From Prevotella communis (GTDB lineage Bacteria; Bacteroidota; Bacteroidia; Bacteroidales; Bacteroidaceae): a stretch of 64,000 bases of DNA. Under the pieces are notes generated by a model. It did no database searches. It had not been told where the DNA came from and saw only the letters and a list, made by a program, of their open reading frames with translations. Shown in pieces: positions 52,762 to 61,421 of this stretch. The translations under genes were made by a program, and so were the position numbers. Within the stretch, counting starts at the first letter, position 1, and every line of letters begins with the position of its first letter. The stretch is from positions 1,612,001-1,676,000 of the forward strand of contig NZ_CP091792.1 of NCBI RefSeq assembly GCF_022024115.1, in the 5' to 3' direction.

Positions 52762-52841
52762 CAAATTTAATACAAAAGTTCCGAAATCCGTGTTTTTCCT
52801 AACGTTTTTCTTCTCTGTTAACCTAAAAATTATTAATTTTG
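52762..52841. promoter_or_regulatory. Divergent promoters of tamB-like gene and nqr operon
   Basis: Minus-strand TAAATTTG at 52762-52769 faces tamB. Plus-strand TAATTTTG at 52834-52841 lies 35 bp before the nqrA ATG. Confidence 0.65.
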
Positions 52842-52876
52842 CAGCCCAAAGAGACAATCAAACCAATTTATTGAAT

Positions 52877-54220
52877 ATGGCAAATGTTATTAGGCTACGT
52901 AAAGGCTTAGACATTCACCTTCAAGGAAAAGCTGAGGAAACGAAAATGAACCTCAAATCGAACGGGCACTACGCTTTGGTGCCAGACGATTTCGAAGGCG
53001 TCGTTCCCAAGGTCGTTGTACGTGAAGGTGACGTTGTCCGAGCCGGGGATGCTTTGTTCGTTAACAAACTCTATCCCGAAGTTCGTTTCGCCTCGCCTGT
53101 AAGTGGTAAAGTTACTGCAGTAGAGCGTGGAGATCGCCGTAAGGTGCTTTGCGTAAAGGTAGAGGCCGACAGTCAGCAACAGTATGTGGATTTTGGCAAG
53201 AAGGATGTGGCCGCAATGGACGCTAAGGCCGTTGTTGATGCCCTTCTTGAGGCAGGTCTCTTTGGTTTCATCAACCAGCTGCCTTACGCCATCTCTACGA
53301 ACCCGTCCGTGATGCCGAAGGCTATCTTCGTGTCAGCCCTGCGCGACAAGCCCCTGGCTGGCAGTTTTGAGTTTGAGGTAAAGGGTCAGGAGGCAGATTT
53401 CCAGACCGGTCTTACCGCACTCTCAAAGATCGCCAAGACGTATCTGGGTGTAGGCGTTGACTCTAGTCTGGAGAACATGAAGGACGTGGAGGTTAACGTG
53501 TTCAAGGGCAAGTGTCCTGCCGGTAACGTAGGCGTACAGGTCAACAACATCGACCCAGTCAACAAGGGTGAGGTGGTATGGACCATTGGTGACCCCTCTG
53601 TGGTGCTCTTTATCGGACGCCTGTTTAACACGGGTAAGGTGAACCTGACACGTACGGTGGCACTCTGCGGTAGTGAGGTGAAAAAGCCCTGCTACGTGGA
53701 TATGCTCGTTGGTGAGGAACTCTCTACGCTGCTTTCCAACAGCTATGATGCTGATCACTCCGTACGTATTATCAATGGTAACGTACTGACAGGCCGTATC
53801 ACTTCGAAGGATGGCTTCCTGGGTGCTCACACCTCAGAGATTACCGTGATTCCCGAGGGTGACGATAACAACGAGCTGCTGGGATGGATCATGCCCCGCT
53901 TCGGTCAGTTCTCTGTAAACCGCAGCTACTTCTCATGGCTCTTCGGCAAGAAGGCTTATGCGCTGGATGCCCGTGTGAAGGGTGGTGAGCGCCACATGAT
54001 TATGAGTGGTGAGTACGACAAGGTGCTGCCTATGGATATCTATGGTGAATACCTCATTAAGGCTATCATCGCCGGCGACATCGACAAGATGGAGCAGTTG
54101 GGTATCTACGAGGTGTCTCCCGAGGACTTTGCCCTGGCTGAGTTTGTTGACTCTTCTAAGTTGGAACTCCAGCGCATTGTTCGTGAAGGATTGAATAATT
54201 TACGTAAAGAAAACGCATAA
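52877..54220 (+). CDS. nqrA: Na+-translocating NADH:quinone reductase subunit A
   Basis: A 447-residue subunit starting at the ATG at 52877 (MANVIRLRKGLDI). An upstream in-frame extension would cover the promoter and is rejected. It has no membrane segment. NqrA sits on the cytoplasmic side of the Na+-NQR complex and takes part in quinone binding. First gene of the complete operon nqrABCDEF, which couples NADH oxidation to Na+ export. Confidence 0.96.
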   Translation: MANVIRLRKGLDIHLQGKAEETKMNLKSNGHYALVPDDFEGVVPKVVVREGDVVRAGDALFVNKLYPEVRFASPVSGKVTAVERGDRRKVLCVKVEADSQQQYVDFGKKDVAAMDAKAVVDALLEAGLFGFINQLPYAISTNPSVMPKAIFVSALRDKPLAGSFEFEVKGQEADFQTGLTALSKIAKTYLGVGVDSSLENMKDVEVNVFKGKCPAGNVGVQVNNIDPVNKGEVVWTIGDPSVVLFIGRLFNTGKVNLTRTVALCGSEVKKPCYVDMLVGEELSTLLSNSYDADHSVRIINGNVLTGRITSKDGFLGAHTSEITVIPEGDDNNELLGWIMPRFGQFSVNRSYFSWLFGKKAYALDARVKGGERHMIMSGEYDKVLPMDIYGEYLIKAIIAGDIDKMEQLGIYEVSPEDFALAEFVDSSKLELQRIVREGLNNLRKENA

Positions 54221-54225
54221 CGACG

Positions 54226-55368
54226 ATGAAAGCATTAAGAAATTATCTCGATAAGATAAAGCCCGCCTTCGAGAAGGAAGGTAAGCTTCACGCTTTCCGT
54301 AGCGTATTTGATGGTTTTGAGACTTTCCTCTTCGTGCCCAATACAACAGCGAAGAAGGGTGTGCATATCCACGACGCTATCGACTCGAAACGCATTATGA
54401 GTATGGTGGTCATCGCTTTGATGCCTGCTTTACTGTTTGGTATGTATAATGTTGGTTATCAGAATGCTATCGCATCAGGACTGAACGCTTCATTCATGGA
54501 TATGTTCCTCTTTGGTGCCCTGGCTGTGATGCCAAAGATTCTGGTTTCCTATATCGTTGGTCTGGGCATTGAGTTTGCTTGGGCACAATGGAAAAATGAG
54601 GAGATTCAGGAGGGTTACCTCGTATCAGGTATCCTCATTCCCCTGATTGTTCCTGTGAACCTGCCTCTGTGGATGCTGGCTATCGCCGTTGCCTTTGCCG
54701 TGATTATCGGTAAGGAGATCTTCGGTGGTACGGGTATGAACATCTTCAACCCCGCACTCTTGGCTCGTGCTTTCCTCTTCTTTGCTTATCCTCAGAAAAT
54801 GACTGGCGACCAGGCATGGATTGCCGACAGTCCTATCTTCGGTTTCGGTGGTCAGGTGCCCGATGGCTTCTCTGGTGCTACACCTCTGGCCAACCTGGCC
54901 GACTACAATTTCACGATGGATGCCGTTTACGGACTGATTCCCGGTTCAATCGGTGAGACTTCTGTAATTGCCATCGCCATTGGTGCCGTTATCCTGCTCT
55001 GCACGGGTATTGCTTCATGGAAGACCATGATTAGCGTCTTCGCCGGTGGTATCCTGACAGCCCTGCTGTTCGAGAGCCTTGATATGACACCTATCCACTG
55101 GTATGAGCACATTGCCCTGGGTGGTTTCTGCTTTGGTGCTGTATTCATGGCTACCGACCCTGTTACCTCATGCCGCACCGAGTGTGGTAAGTGGTTCTAC
55201 GGTTTCCTGATTGGTGTCGTTGCCATCGTGGTCCGCGTGATGAACCCCGGTTTCCCCGAGGGCATGATGCTGGCTATCCTGCTGATGAATATGTTTGCTC
55301 CTGCTATCGACTACTTCGTGGTTGACCGCAATATCTCAAAACGTTTGAAGAGAGGAGGTACAAAATGA
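54226..55368 (+). CDS. nqrB: Na+-NQR subunit B
   Basis: A 380-residue membrane subunit with about ten hydrophobic segments. The SGAT motif at residues 216-219 carries the Thr219 that receives covalently bound FMN. It also provides riboflavin and quinone sites in the family. It begins 5 bp after nqrA and overlaps nqrC by 4 bp. Confidence 0.97.
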   Translation: MKALRNYLDKIKPAFEKEGKLHAFRSVFDGFETFLFVPNTTAKKGVHIHDAIDSKRIMSMVVIALMPALLFGMYNVGYQNAIASGLNASFMDMFLFGALAVMPKILVSYIVGLGIEFAWAQWKNEEIQEGYLVSGILIPLIVPVNLPLWMLAIAVAFAVIIGKEIFGGTGMNIFNPALLARAFLFFAYPQKMTGDQAWIADSPIFGFGGQVPDGFSGATPLANLADYNFTMDAVYGLIPGSIGETSVIAIAIGAVILLCTGIASWKTMISVFAGGILTALLFESLDMTPIHWYEHIALGGFCFGAVFMATDPVTSCRTECGKWFYGFLIGVVAIVVRVMNPGFPEGMMLAILLMNMFAPAIDYFVVDRNISKRLKRGGTK

Positions 55369-55976
55369 AACTGAATACAAATTCCAATACGTACATTATT
55401 ATATATAGTACGATCATGGTGGTCATCGTGGCCTTCCTGTTGGCTTTCGTCTCTCAGACCCTGAAGCCCATGCAGGATGCTAACGTAGCCCTCGACACTG
55501 AGAAGCAGATCCTGAACTCGCTGAACCTGCGTGGCCTGAGCGATGAAGAGGCACACGCTACCTACGAGAAGATTGTGGCTTTCGATGAGACACAGAATGT
55601 TTATGTTTGCACACTCGAGAATGGCGACGTGAAATACGTGCTTCCCCTGAAGGGTCAGGGCATGTGGGGCGGCATCAGCTGCTTCCTGGCTATCGATAGT
55701 GACAAGAACACCGTATATGGTGCTTATTTCAACCACGAGAGCGAGACTGCCGGACTTGGTGCTGAGATTAAGGACAATGCCGATTGGCAGGCAAAGTTCC
55801 AGGGTAAGAAGATCTTTGCTGATGGCGATGATTCAAAGATTGCCTTGAGCGTTGTGAAGGCTGTCAACGACGAGACAACGGTTGACGCTGTGACTGGTGC
55901 CACCGTTACCTCTACAGCTGTGAGCAAGATGCTGCAGGACCAGTTGGCCAAGTATATGGACTTTTTAAAGAACTAA
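55365..55976 (+). CDS. nqrC: Na+-NQR subunit C
   Basis: A 203-residue subunit with one N-terminal membrane helix (YIIIYSTIMVVIVAFLLAFV) and a periplasmic FMN-binding domain. TGAT at 177-180 holds Thr180, the covalent FMN site. A good AGGAGG (55353-55358) lies 6 bases before the ATG, within nqrB, ensuring reinitiation. Confidence 0.96.
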   Translation: MKLNTNSNTYIIIYSTIMVVIVAFLLAFVSQTLKPMQDANVALDTEKQILNSLNLRGLSDEEAHATYEKIVAFDETQNVYVCTLENGDVKYVLPLKGQGMWGGISCFLAIDSDKNTVYGAYFNHESETAGLGAEIKDNADWQAKFQGKKIFADGDDSKIALSVVKAVNDETTVDAVTGATVTSTAVSKMLQDQLAKYMDFLKN

Positions 55977-55982
55977 CGAACT

Positions 55983-56591
55983 ATGGCATTATTTAGTAAG
56001 CAAAATAAAGAGGCTTTCACCAATCCGTTGAACCTCGACCACCCGATACTTGTTCAGGTGTTGGGTATCTGCTCGGCACTTGCTGTGACCAGTCAGTTGA
56101 AGCCTGCCATTGTGATGGGTCTCGCTGTAACCGTTATCACGGCTTTTGCCAACGTGATTATCTCCATCTTGCGTAACACCATTCCTACTCGTATCCGTAT
56201 CGTGGTACAGTTGGTTGTTGTGGCTGCTCTGGTGACTATCGTTTCTCAGATTCTGAAGGCTTTTGTCTATGACGTCAGCGTACAGCTCTCAGTCTATGTG
56301 GGTCTGATTATCACCAACTGTATTCTGATGGGACGTCTGGAGGCTTTTGCCATGCAGAACAAGCCCTGGCCTTCATTCCTCGACGGTGTGGGCAACGGTA
56401 TCGGCTACGCCATGATTCTGATTATCGTGGGTGCCGTACGCGAGTTCTTCGGACGCGGTTCGCTGCTGGGCTTCCAGATTATTGATTGCAAGGACTTTAA
56501 CAACGGCATGATGACGATGCCTGCCATGGCGCTGATCCTCGTGGGAATCGTTATCTGGGTACACCGTGCTTATTTTTATAAGGAGAAGTAA
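55983..56591 (+). CDS. nqrD: Na+-NQR subunit D
   Basis: A 202-residue integral membrane protein with about six helices, of the NqrD/RnfE family (FTNPLNLDHPILVQVLGICSALAV, GLIITNCILMGRLEAFAM, DGVGNGIGYAMILIIVGAVREFFG). Together with NqrE it forms the Na+ channel core and binds an intramembrane iron centre through conserved Cys residues (Cys31 and Cys in TNCILMG). Confidence 0.96.
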   Translation: MALFSKQNKEAFTNPLNLDHPILVQVLGICSALAVTSQLKPAIVMGLAVTVITAFANVIISILRNTIPTRIRIVVQLVVVAALVTIVSQILKAFVYDVSVQLSVYVGLIITNCILMGRLEAFAMQNKPWPSFLDGVGNGIGYAMILIIVGAVREFFGRGSLLGFQIIDCKDFNNGMMTMPAMALILVGIVIWVHRAYFYKEK

Positions 56592-56594
56592 ATT

Positions 56595-57218
56595 ATGGAA
56601 CACGCAATATCATTATTCTTCCGTTCGATTTTTGTCGACAACATGATTTTTGCTTTCTTCCTGGGCATGTGTTCGTTCCTTGCCGTTTCGAAGAATGTGA
56701 AGACTTCATTGGGACTGGGACTGGCAGTTACCTTCGTGCTGTTTGTTACCGTACCTGTTGACTATCTGCTCCAGACCAAGGTGCTCTCTGAGAATGGTAT
56801 CTTCGGTATGGACCTCTCATATCTTTCGTTCATCCTGTTTATCGCCGTTATCGCCGGTATTGTGCAGTTGGTCGAGATGATTGTGGAGAAATACTCACCA
56901 TCGCTCTATGCAGCCCTGGGTATCTTCCTGCCTCTGATTGCCGTAAACTGCGCCATCATGGGTGCCTCGCTCTTCATGCAGCAGCGCATCCTGCTGGACC
57001 CCAGCGAGACAAAGGCTATCACCAGCATTGGTGACGCTGTGGTCTATGCGCTCGGTTCCGGTATTGGCTGGACCCTGGCTATCGTGGCTATGGGTGCCAT
57101 TCGTGAGAAGATGCAGTATAGCGACGTGCCCAAGCCTCTGCAGGGCCTCGGCATCACGTTTATTACTGTGGGTTTGATGGCTATGGCCATGATGTGTTTT
57201 AGTGGACTTAAAATCTAA
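56595..57218 (+). CDS. nqrE: Na+-NQR subunit E
   Basis: A 207-residue integral membrane protein, inverted homologue of Nqr[23 protein letters not shown] and [11 protein letters not shown] contain the Cys residues expected to ligate the shared iron centre, and [20 protein letters not shown] is the family hallmark. It starts 3 bp after nqrD. Confidence 0.96.
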   Translation: MEHAISLFFRSIFVDNMIFAFFLGMCSFLAVSKNVKTSLGLGLAVTFVLFVTVPVDYLLQTKVLSENGIFGMDLSYLSFILFIAVIAGIVQLVEMIVEKYSPSLYAALGIFLPLIAVNCAIMGASLFMQQRILLDPSETKAITSIGDAVVYALGSGIGWTLAIVAMGAIREKMQYSDVPKPLQGLGITFITVGLMAMAMMCFSGLKI

Positions 57219-57232
57219 GGAGGGCGACAGTT

Positions 57233-58495
57233 ATGTTTATAGTAAATAGTATTATCGTTTTCCTGGTGACGATCATCGCTATCGTCATCATCCTGCTCGT
57301 AGCGAAGAAATATCTATCGCCCAGCGGCAATGTGAATATCACCGTGAATGGTGACCGTGTGCTCAACGTGCCTCAGGGTAATAACCTGATGGCTACACTC
57401 AACGAGAACGGCATCTTCCTGCCTTCTGCCTGTGGTGGTAAGGCCAGTTGCGGACAATGTAAGGTTCAGGTGCTTGAAGGTGGTGGCGAGATCCTGGATT
57501 CAGAGAAGCCTCACTTCACACGTAAGCAGATTAAGGACCACTGGCGCCTGGGTTGCCAATGCAAGGTGAAGGGCGACCTGAAGATTCATGTTGACGAGTC
57601 TATCCTGGGTGTTAAGGAGTACGAGTGTACCGTTATCTCTAACAAGAACGTGGCTACCTTTATCAAGGAGTTCAAGGTACAGCTGCCTGCTGGTGCCCAC
57701 ATGGACTTCCTGCCTGGTTCCTACGCTCAGATCCGTATTCCTAAGTTTGACTGCATCGACTACGATAAGGACTTCGACAAGTCTCTGATTGGCGACGAGT
57801 ATCTGCCCGCATGGGAGAAGTTCGGTTTGTTCCCACTCAAGTGTAAGAACCCCGAGGACACCATCCGTGCTTACTCTATGGCCAACTATCCTGCTGAGGG
57901 CGACGTGTTCATGTTGACCGTACGTATCGCTACGCCTCCGTTCAAGGCCGATCGCAGTGGCTTCATGGATGTGAACCCTGGTATCGCTTCATCTTATATC
58001 TTCTCGCTGAAACCCGGTGACAAGGTGATTATGAGCGGTCCCTTCGGTGACTTCCACCCACACTTTGACTCTAAGAAGGAGATGATCTGGGTTGGTGGTG
58101 GTGCCGGTATGGCTCCTCTGCGTGCACAGATCATGCATATGACGAAGACGCTGCACACCACCGATCGCGAGATGCACTACTTCTATGGTGCCCGTGCGCT
58201 CAATGAGGTGTTCTACCTGGAAGACTTCCTCGGACTGGAGAAGGAGTTCCCCAACTTCCACTTCCATCTGGCTCTGGACCGTCCAGATCCTGCTGCCGAT
58301 GCTGCTGGCGTGAAGTATACTCCAGGCTTCGTACACAACGTGATGTACGAGACCTACCTGAAGGACCACGAGGCTCCCGAGGATATCGAGTACTATATGT
58401 GCGGTCCTGGCCCTATGTCAAAGGCCGTTGTCTCTATGCTCGACTCGCTTGGCGTAGATCCCGAGAGTATCATGTACGATAACTTCGGTGGATAA
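57233..58495 (+). CDS. nqrF: Na+-NQR subunit F (NADH dehydrogenase part)
   Basis: A 420-residue subunit: one N-terminal membrane helix, then a plant-type 2Fe-2S domain with Cys67, Cys73, Cys76 and Cys108. A FAD domain (RAYSMANYP) and a NADH domain (GGGAGMAPLRA, CGPGPM, ending in FGG) follow. It takes electrons from NADH. A clear AGGAGG precedes the ATG. The operon is closed by the hairpin at 58514-58544. Confidence 0.97.
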   Translation: MFIVNSIIVFLVTIIAIVIILLVAKKYLSPSGNVNITVNGDRVLNVPQGNNLMATLNENGIFLPSACGGKASCGQCKVQVLEGGGEILDSEKPHFTRKQIKDHWRLGCQCKVKGDLKIHVDESILGVKEYECTVISNKNVATFIKEFKVQLPAGAHMDFLPGSYAQIRIPKFDCIDYDKDFDKSLIGDEYLPAWEKFGLFPLKCKNPEDTIRAYSMANYPAEGDVFMLTVRIATPPFKADRSGFMDVNPGIASSYIFSLKPGDKVIMSGPFGDFHPHFDSKKEMIWVGGGAGMAPLRAQIMHMTKTLHTTDREMHYFYGARALNEVFYLEDFLGLEKEFPNFHFHLALDRPDPAADAAGVKYTPGFVHNVMYETYLKDHEAPEDIEYYMCGPGPMSKAVVSMLDSLGVDPESIMYDNFGG

Positions 58496-58513
58496 CCAGA
58501 ATACAGACACAAA

Positions 58514-58544
58514 AATAAGGCGCTTCAAAACGAAGCGCCTTATT
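58514..58544. terminator. Bidirectional terminator between nqrF and uxaB
   Basis: A 13-bp perfect stem (AATAAGGCGCTTC / GAAGCGCCTTATT) with a 5-base loop. A-rich and T-rich flanks make it work for both convergent genes. Confidence 0.88.
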
Positions 58545-58566
58545 TGTTTTATGATCCTTATCAGGT

Positions 58567-60009
58567 TTACAGGATTGTCTTCACAGCCTCCAGCATACCC
58601 TTAGCCTGGATGAGGTCAAGGAACTGCTTTACCAGAGCGTTCAGACCAGCAACCTTGTTCAGGTCTTCCTGCCAGATGAACTCTGCACCCAGCACACCGT
58701 CGGTCACCTTCTGAGTATCACCGGTAGCCCAGAGCTCTTTCAGCAGGTCCATAATCTTCTGGTCGTCGTTAGGTGTGATTTCTGCACCGTCGAAACGCTT
58801 GCCACCCTTATAGTAGGTGATGATGGCAGCCAGACCGAATACCAAGCCCTTAGGCAGTTCGCCCTTGCGAGCCAGATAGGTCTTTACTCCGGGCAGGTCG
58901 CGAGCCTGGAACTTGGGGAATGAGTTCAGCATGATGCTGGTAACCTGATGATCTACGAATGGGTTGTCGAAGCGCTCCAGCACGTCGCCGGCAAACTTCT
59001 CCAGCTCGTCCATAGGCAGGTCGAGTGTCTGCATCAGTTCCTCGAACTGTACCTTGTGGATATATTTTCCGATAACCTCGTGGTTGCAAGCATCACGTAC
59101 GATGTTCACGCCACTAAGATAAGCTACAGGGCTCAATACGGTGTGAGGACCATTCAGCAGGGTCACCTTACGCTTGTGGTAGGGCTCTTCTGAAGGAACG
59201 AACAGCACGTGCAGTCCGGCCTTGTCTGCAGGGAACTCCTGAGCTACTTCCTTTGGAGCCTCGATAACCCAGAGGTGGAAGTTCTCGGCCTGTACAACGA
59301 GGTTGTCACGATAGCCAACCTTCTCCTGAATCTCAGCAATCTCCTTGCGGGGGAAGCCTGGAACGATACGGTCTACGAGGGTAGCGTAAACGCCGCAAGA
59401 CTCCTCGAACCATTTCTTGAAGCCCTCAGGCAACTGCCACAACTCGATGTATTTCTCGATGCAATCCTTCAGCACGTGACCATTCAGGAAAATCAGCTCA
59501 CAGGGGAAAATGATAAGTCCCTTGGTGGGGTCGCCGTTGAAGGTCTGGTAACGACGGTACAACAGCTGAACCAGTTTACCGGGATAGCTGCTGGCTGGTT
59601 TGTCGTCCAACTTACAAGCGGGGTCGAAAGCGATACCGGCCTCTGTGGTATTAGAAATCACAAAACGAATCTCGGGCTGGTCAGCCAGTGCCATGAAGGC
59701 ATCGTTCTGAGAGTAGGGATTCAGGGCACGACTGATAACGTCGATGCGCTCCAGGGTGTTTACGGGCTTACCGTTCTCACGGCCCTGCAGATTGACGTGA
59801 TACAGACAGTCCTGACCGTTGAGCCAGTCTACCATACCGCGTTCGATGGGCTGAACGACTACGACACTACCATTGAAATTGGTCTTCTGGTCCATGTTCC
59901 AGATAATCCAATCTACAAAAGCACGAAGGAAGTTACCTTCACCAAACTGAATCACCTTTTCAGGCATCACGCTCTTAGGAGCGAATTTTTTGTTTAACGG
60001 TTTTAACAT
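58567..60009 (-). CDS. uxaB: Tagaturonate reductase (altronate oxidoreductase)
   Basis: A 480-residue mannitol-dehydrogenase-family enzyme with the Rossmann start VIQFGEGNFLRAFVDW, the middle IIFPCELIFLNGHVLKDCI, and the catalytic KVTLLNGPHTVLSPVAYL, whose Lys and Asn-x-x-His residues define the family. In UxaB it interconverts tagaturonate and altronate with NAD(H) in galacturonate (pectin) breakdown. No other uxa gene is near. It follows pheS by 33 bp and may be read through from it. Confidence 0.92.
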   Translation of the reverse strand: MLKPLNKKFAPKSVMPEKVIQFGEGNFLRAFVDWIIWNMDQKTNFNGSVVVVQPIERGMVDWLNGQDCLYHVNLQGRENGKPVNTLERIDVISRALNPYSQNDAFMALADQPEIRFVISNTTEAGIAFDPACKLDDKPASSYPGKLVQLLYRRYQTFNGDPTKGLIIFPCELIFLNGHVLKDCIEKYIELWQLPEGFKKWFEESCGVYATLVDRIVPGFPRKEIAEIQEKVGYRDNLVVQAENFHLWVIEAPKEVAQEFPADKAGLHVLFVPSEEPYHKRKVTLLNGPHTVLSPVAYLSGVNIVRDACNHEVIGKYIHKVQFEELMQTLDLPMDELEKFAGDVLERFDNPFVDHQVTSIMLNSFPKFQARDLPGVKTYLARKGELPKGLVFGLAAIITYYKGGKRFDGAEITPNDDQKIMDLLKELWATGDTQKVTDGVLGAEFIWQEDLNKVAGLNALVKQFLDLIQAKGMLEAVKTIL

Positions 60010-60042
60010 AGCGTTGTTTGTTTTAGAATTATGTTTTTAAAA

Positions 60043-61101
60043 TTAGTCAGCTGCTTGGAATTCTTCCAGGAAACGGGTATCGTTCTCAGAGAACATACGG
60101 AGGTCTGATACACGATATTTCAGGTTGGTGATACGCTCTACACCCATACCGAAGGCATAGCCGCTATACTCCTTAGAGTCGATACCGCATTGCTCCAGTA
60201 CGTTAGGATCCACCATACCACAACCCAGAATCTCTACCCATCCGGTGTGCTTACAGAAACCGCAACCCTCGCCACCGCAGATGAAGCAAGAGATATCCAT
60301 CTCTGCGCTGGGCTCAGTGAATGGGAAGTATGAAGGACGCAGACGAATCTTTGTGTCGGCGCCAAACATCTCGCGGGCAAACGACAGCAGTACCTGCTTC
60401 AGGTCGGTAAACGACACATTCTTGTCGATATACAGACCCTCTACCTGATGGAAGAAACAGTGGGCACGGGCTGTGATAGCCTCGTTACGATAAACGCGAC
60501 CCGGACAGATCACGCGGATGGGACCGGTCAGTTTGCCGTCCTCAGTATGCATGTTCTCCATCACACGAGCCTGTACGCTACTGGTGTGTGAGCGGAGCAG
60601 AATATTCTTGGTCACATCATTGGGATGCTGCGATACGAAGAAGGTGTCCTGCATATCGCGTGCGGGGTGATCGGCAGCAAAGTTCATACGGGTGAACACA
60701 TGCAGGTCGTCCTCTACCTCGGGACCGTCGGCCAGCACGAATCCCATGCGACTGAAGATATCGATAATCTCGTTGGTCACAATGGTCAGGGGGTGGCGTG
60801 TACCCAACTGGATGGGGTAGGGCGTGCGTGTCAGGTCGATGGCTTCGTCGCCAGACTCCTGTGTGGTGCATGCCTCGCGCAGGGCGTTGATACGGTCTGT
60901 GATGCGCTGTTTCAGCTCGTTGATTTTCATGCCCACCTCTTTCTTCTGTTCTGCGGGCACGTTGCGGAAGTCCTTCATCAGCTCGTTCAGTTCACCATTC
61001 TTACTCAGGTACTTCAGTCGGAGCTTCTCTACTTCCTCAGCATTCTTTGCCTCCAGCGAGTCAACCTGCTGAAGGAGTTCGTTTATCTTTTCAAGTATCA
61101 T
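60043..61101 (-). CDS. pheS: Phenylalanine--tRNA ligase alpha subunit
   Basis: A 352-residue subunit from the ATG at 61099-61101. A start at 61131 would overlap the promoter and is rejected. An N-terminal coiled coil binds tRNA. The class II catalytic core has HPARDMQDTF (motif 2 area), FHQVEGLYID, and GCGMVDPNVL and FGMGVERI (motif 3 with the Arg). It joins phenylalanine to its tRNA with PheT, which is not in this window. Confidence 0.96.
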   Translation of the reverse strand: MILEKINELLQQVDSLEAKNAEEVEKLRLKYLSKNGELNELMKDFRNVPAEQKKEVGMKINELKQRITDRINALREACTTQESGDEAIDLTRTPYPIQLGTRHPLTIVTNEIIDIFSRMGFVLADGPEVEDDLHVFTRMNFAADHPARDMQDTFFVSQHPNDVTKNILLRSHTSSVQARVMENMHTEDGKLTGPIRVICPGRVYRNEAITARAHCFFHQVEGLYIDKNVSFTDLKQVLLSFAREMFGADTKIRLRPSYFPFTEPSAEMDISCFICGGEGCGFCKHTGWVEILGCGMVDPNVLEQCGIDSKEYSGYAFGMGVERITNLKYRVSDLRMFSENDTRFLEEFQAAD

Positions 61102-61128
61102 TTTATATATAAAATTGCAATTTGTGTG

Positions 61129-61136
61129 CAAAGGTA
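61129..61136 (-). promoter_or_regulatory. -7 element of pheS
   Basis: Reads TACCTTTG on the minus strand, 28 bp before the ATG. Directly upstream, 61137-61180 is an AT-rich GAAAATTGATAATTGA run like that before pgk. No T-box-like leader is visible. Confidence 0.68.
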
Positions 61137-61421
61137 ACTAATTTAATTGAAAATTGATAATTGAAAATTGAAAATTTTGCTGCCGCACACCCAAAAAGTG
61201 CAGACGGTTGATAAAAAATTCCTATTATGCAACAAAAGCAGTATCAGAATCAGAATGGAGAGCTGGACACGGGAAACTAAAAAAACAGAGATTTCCAAAC
61301 CTCTACGCGTACCGTGAACATATATGTACGCAAAGAAAGTTTGAAAATCTATGTTTTTAGTGTCCAGTGTCCAACGACTCTGTCCAAATTAGTCAACCAT
61401 GTGTCTTACATATGTCATAGG

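Noticed and set aside
52739..52876. N-terminal extension of NqrA
   Set aside because: The extra codons cover the TAATTTTG promoter, and the family start is MANVIRLRKGLDI at 52877.
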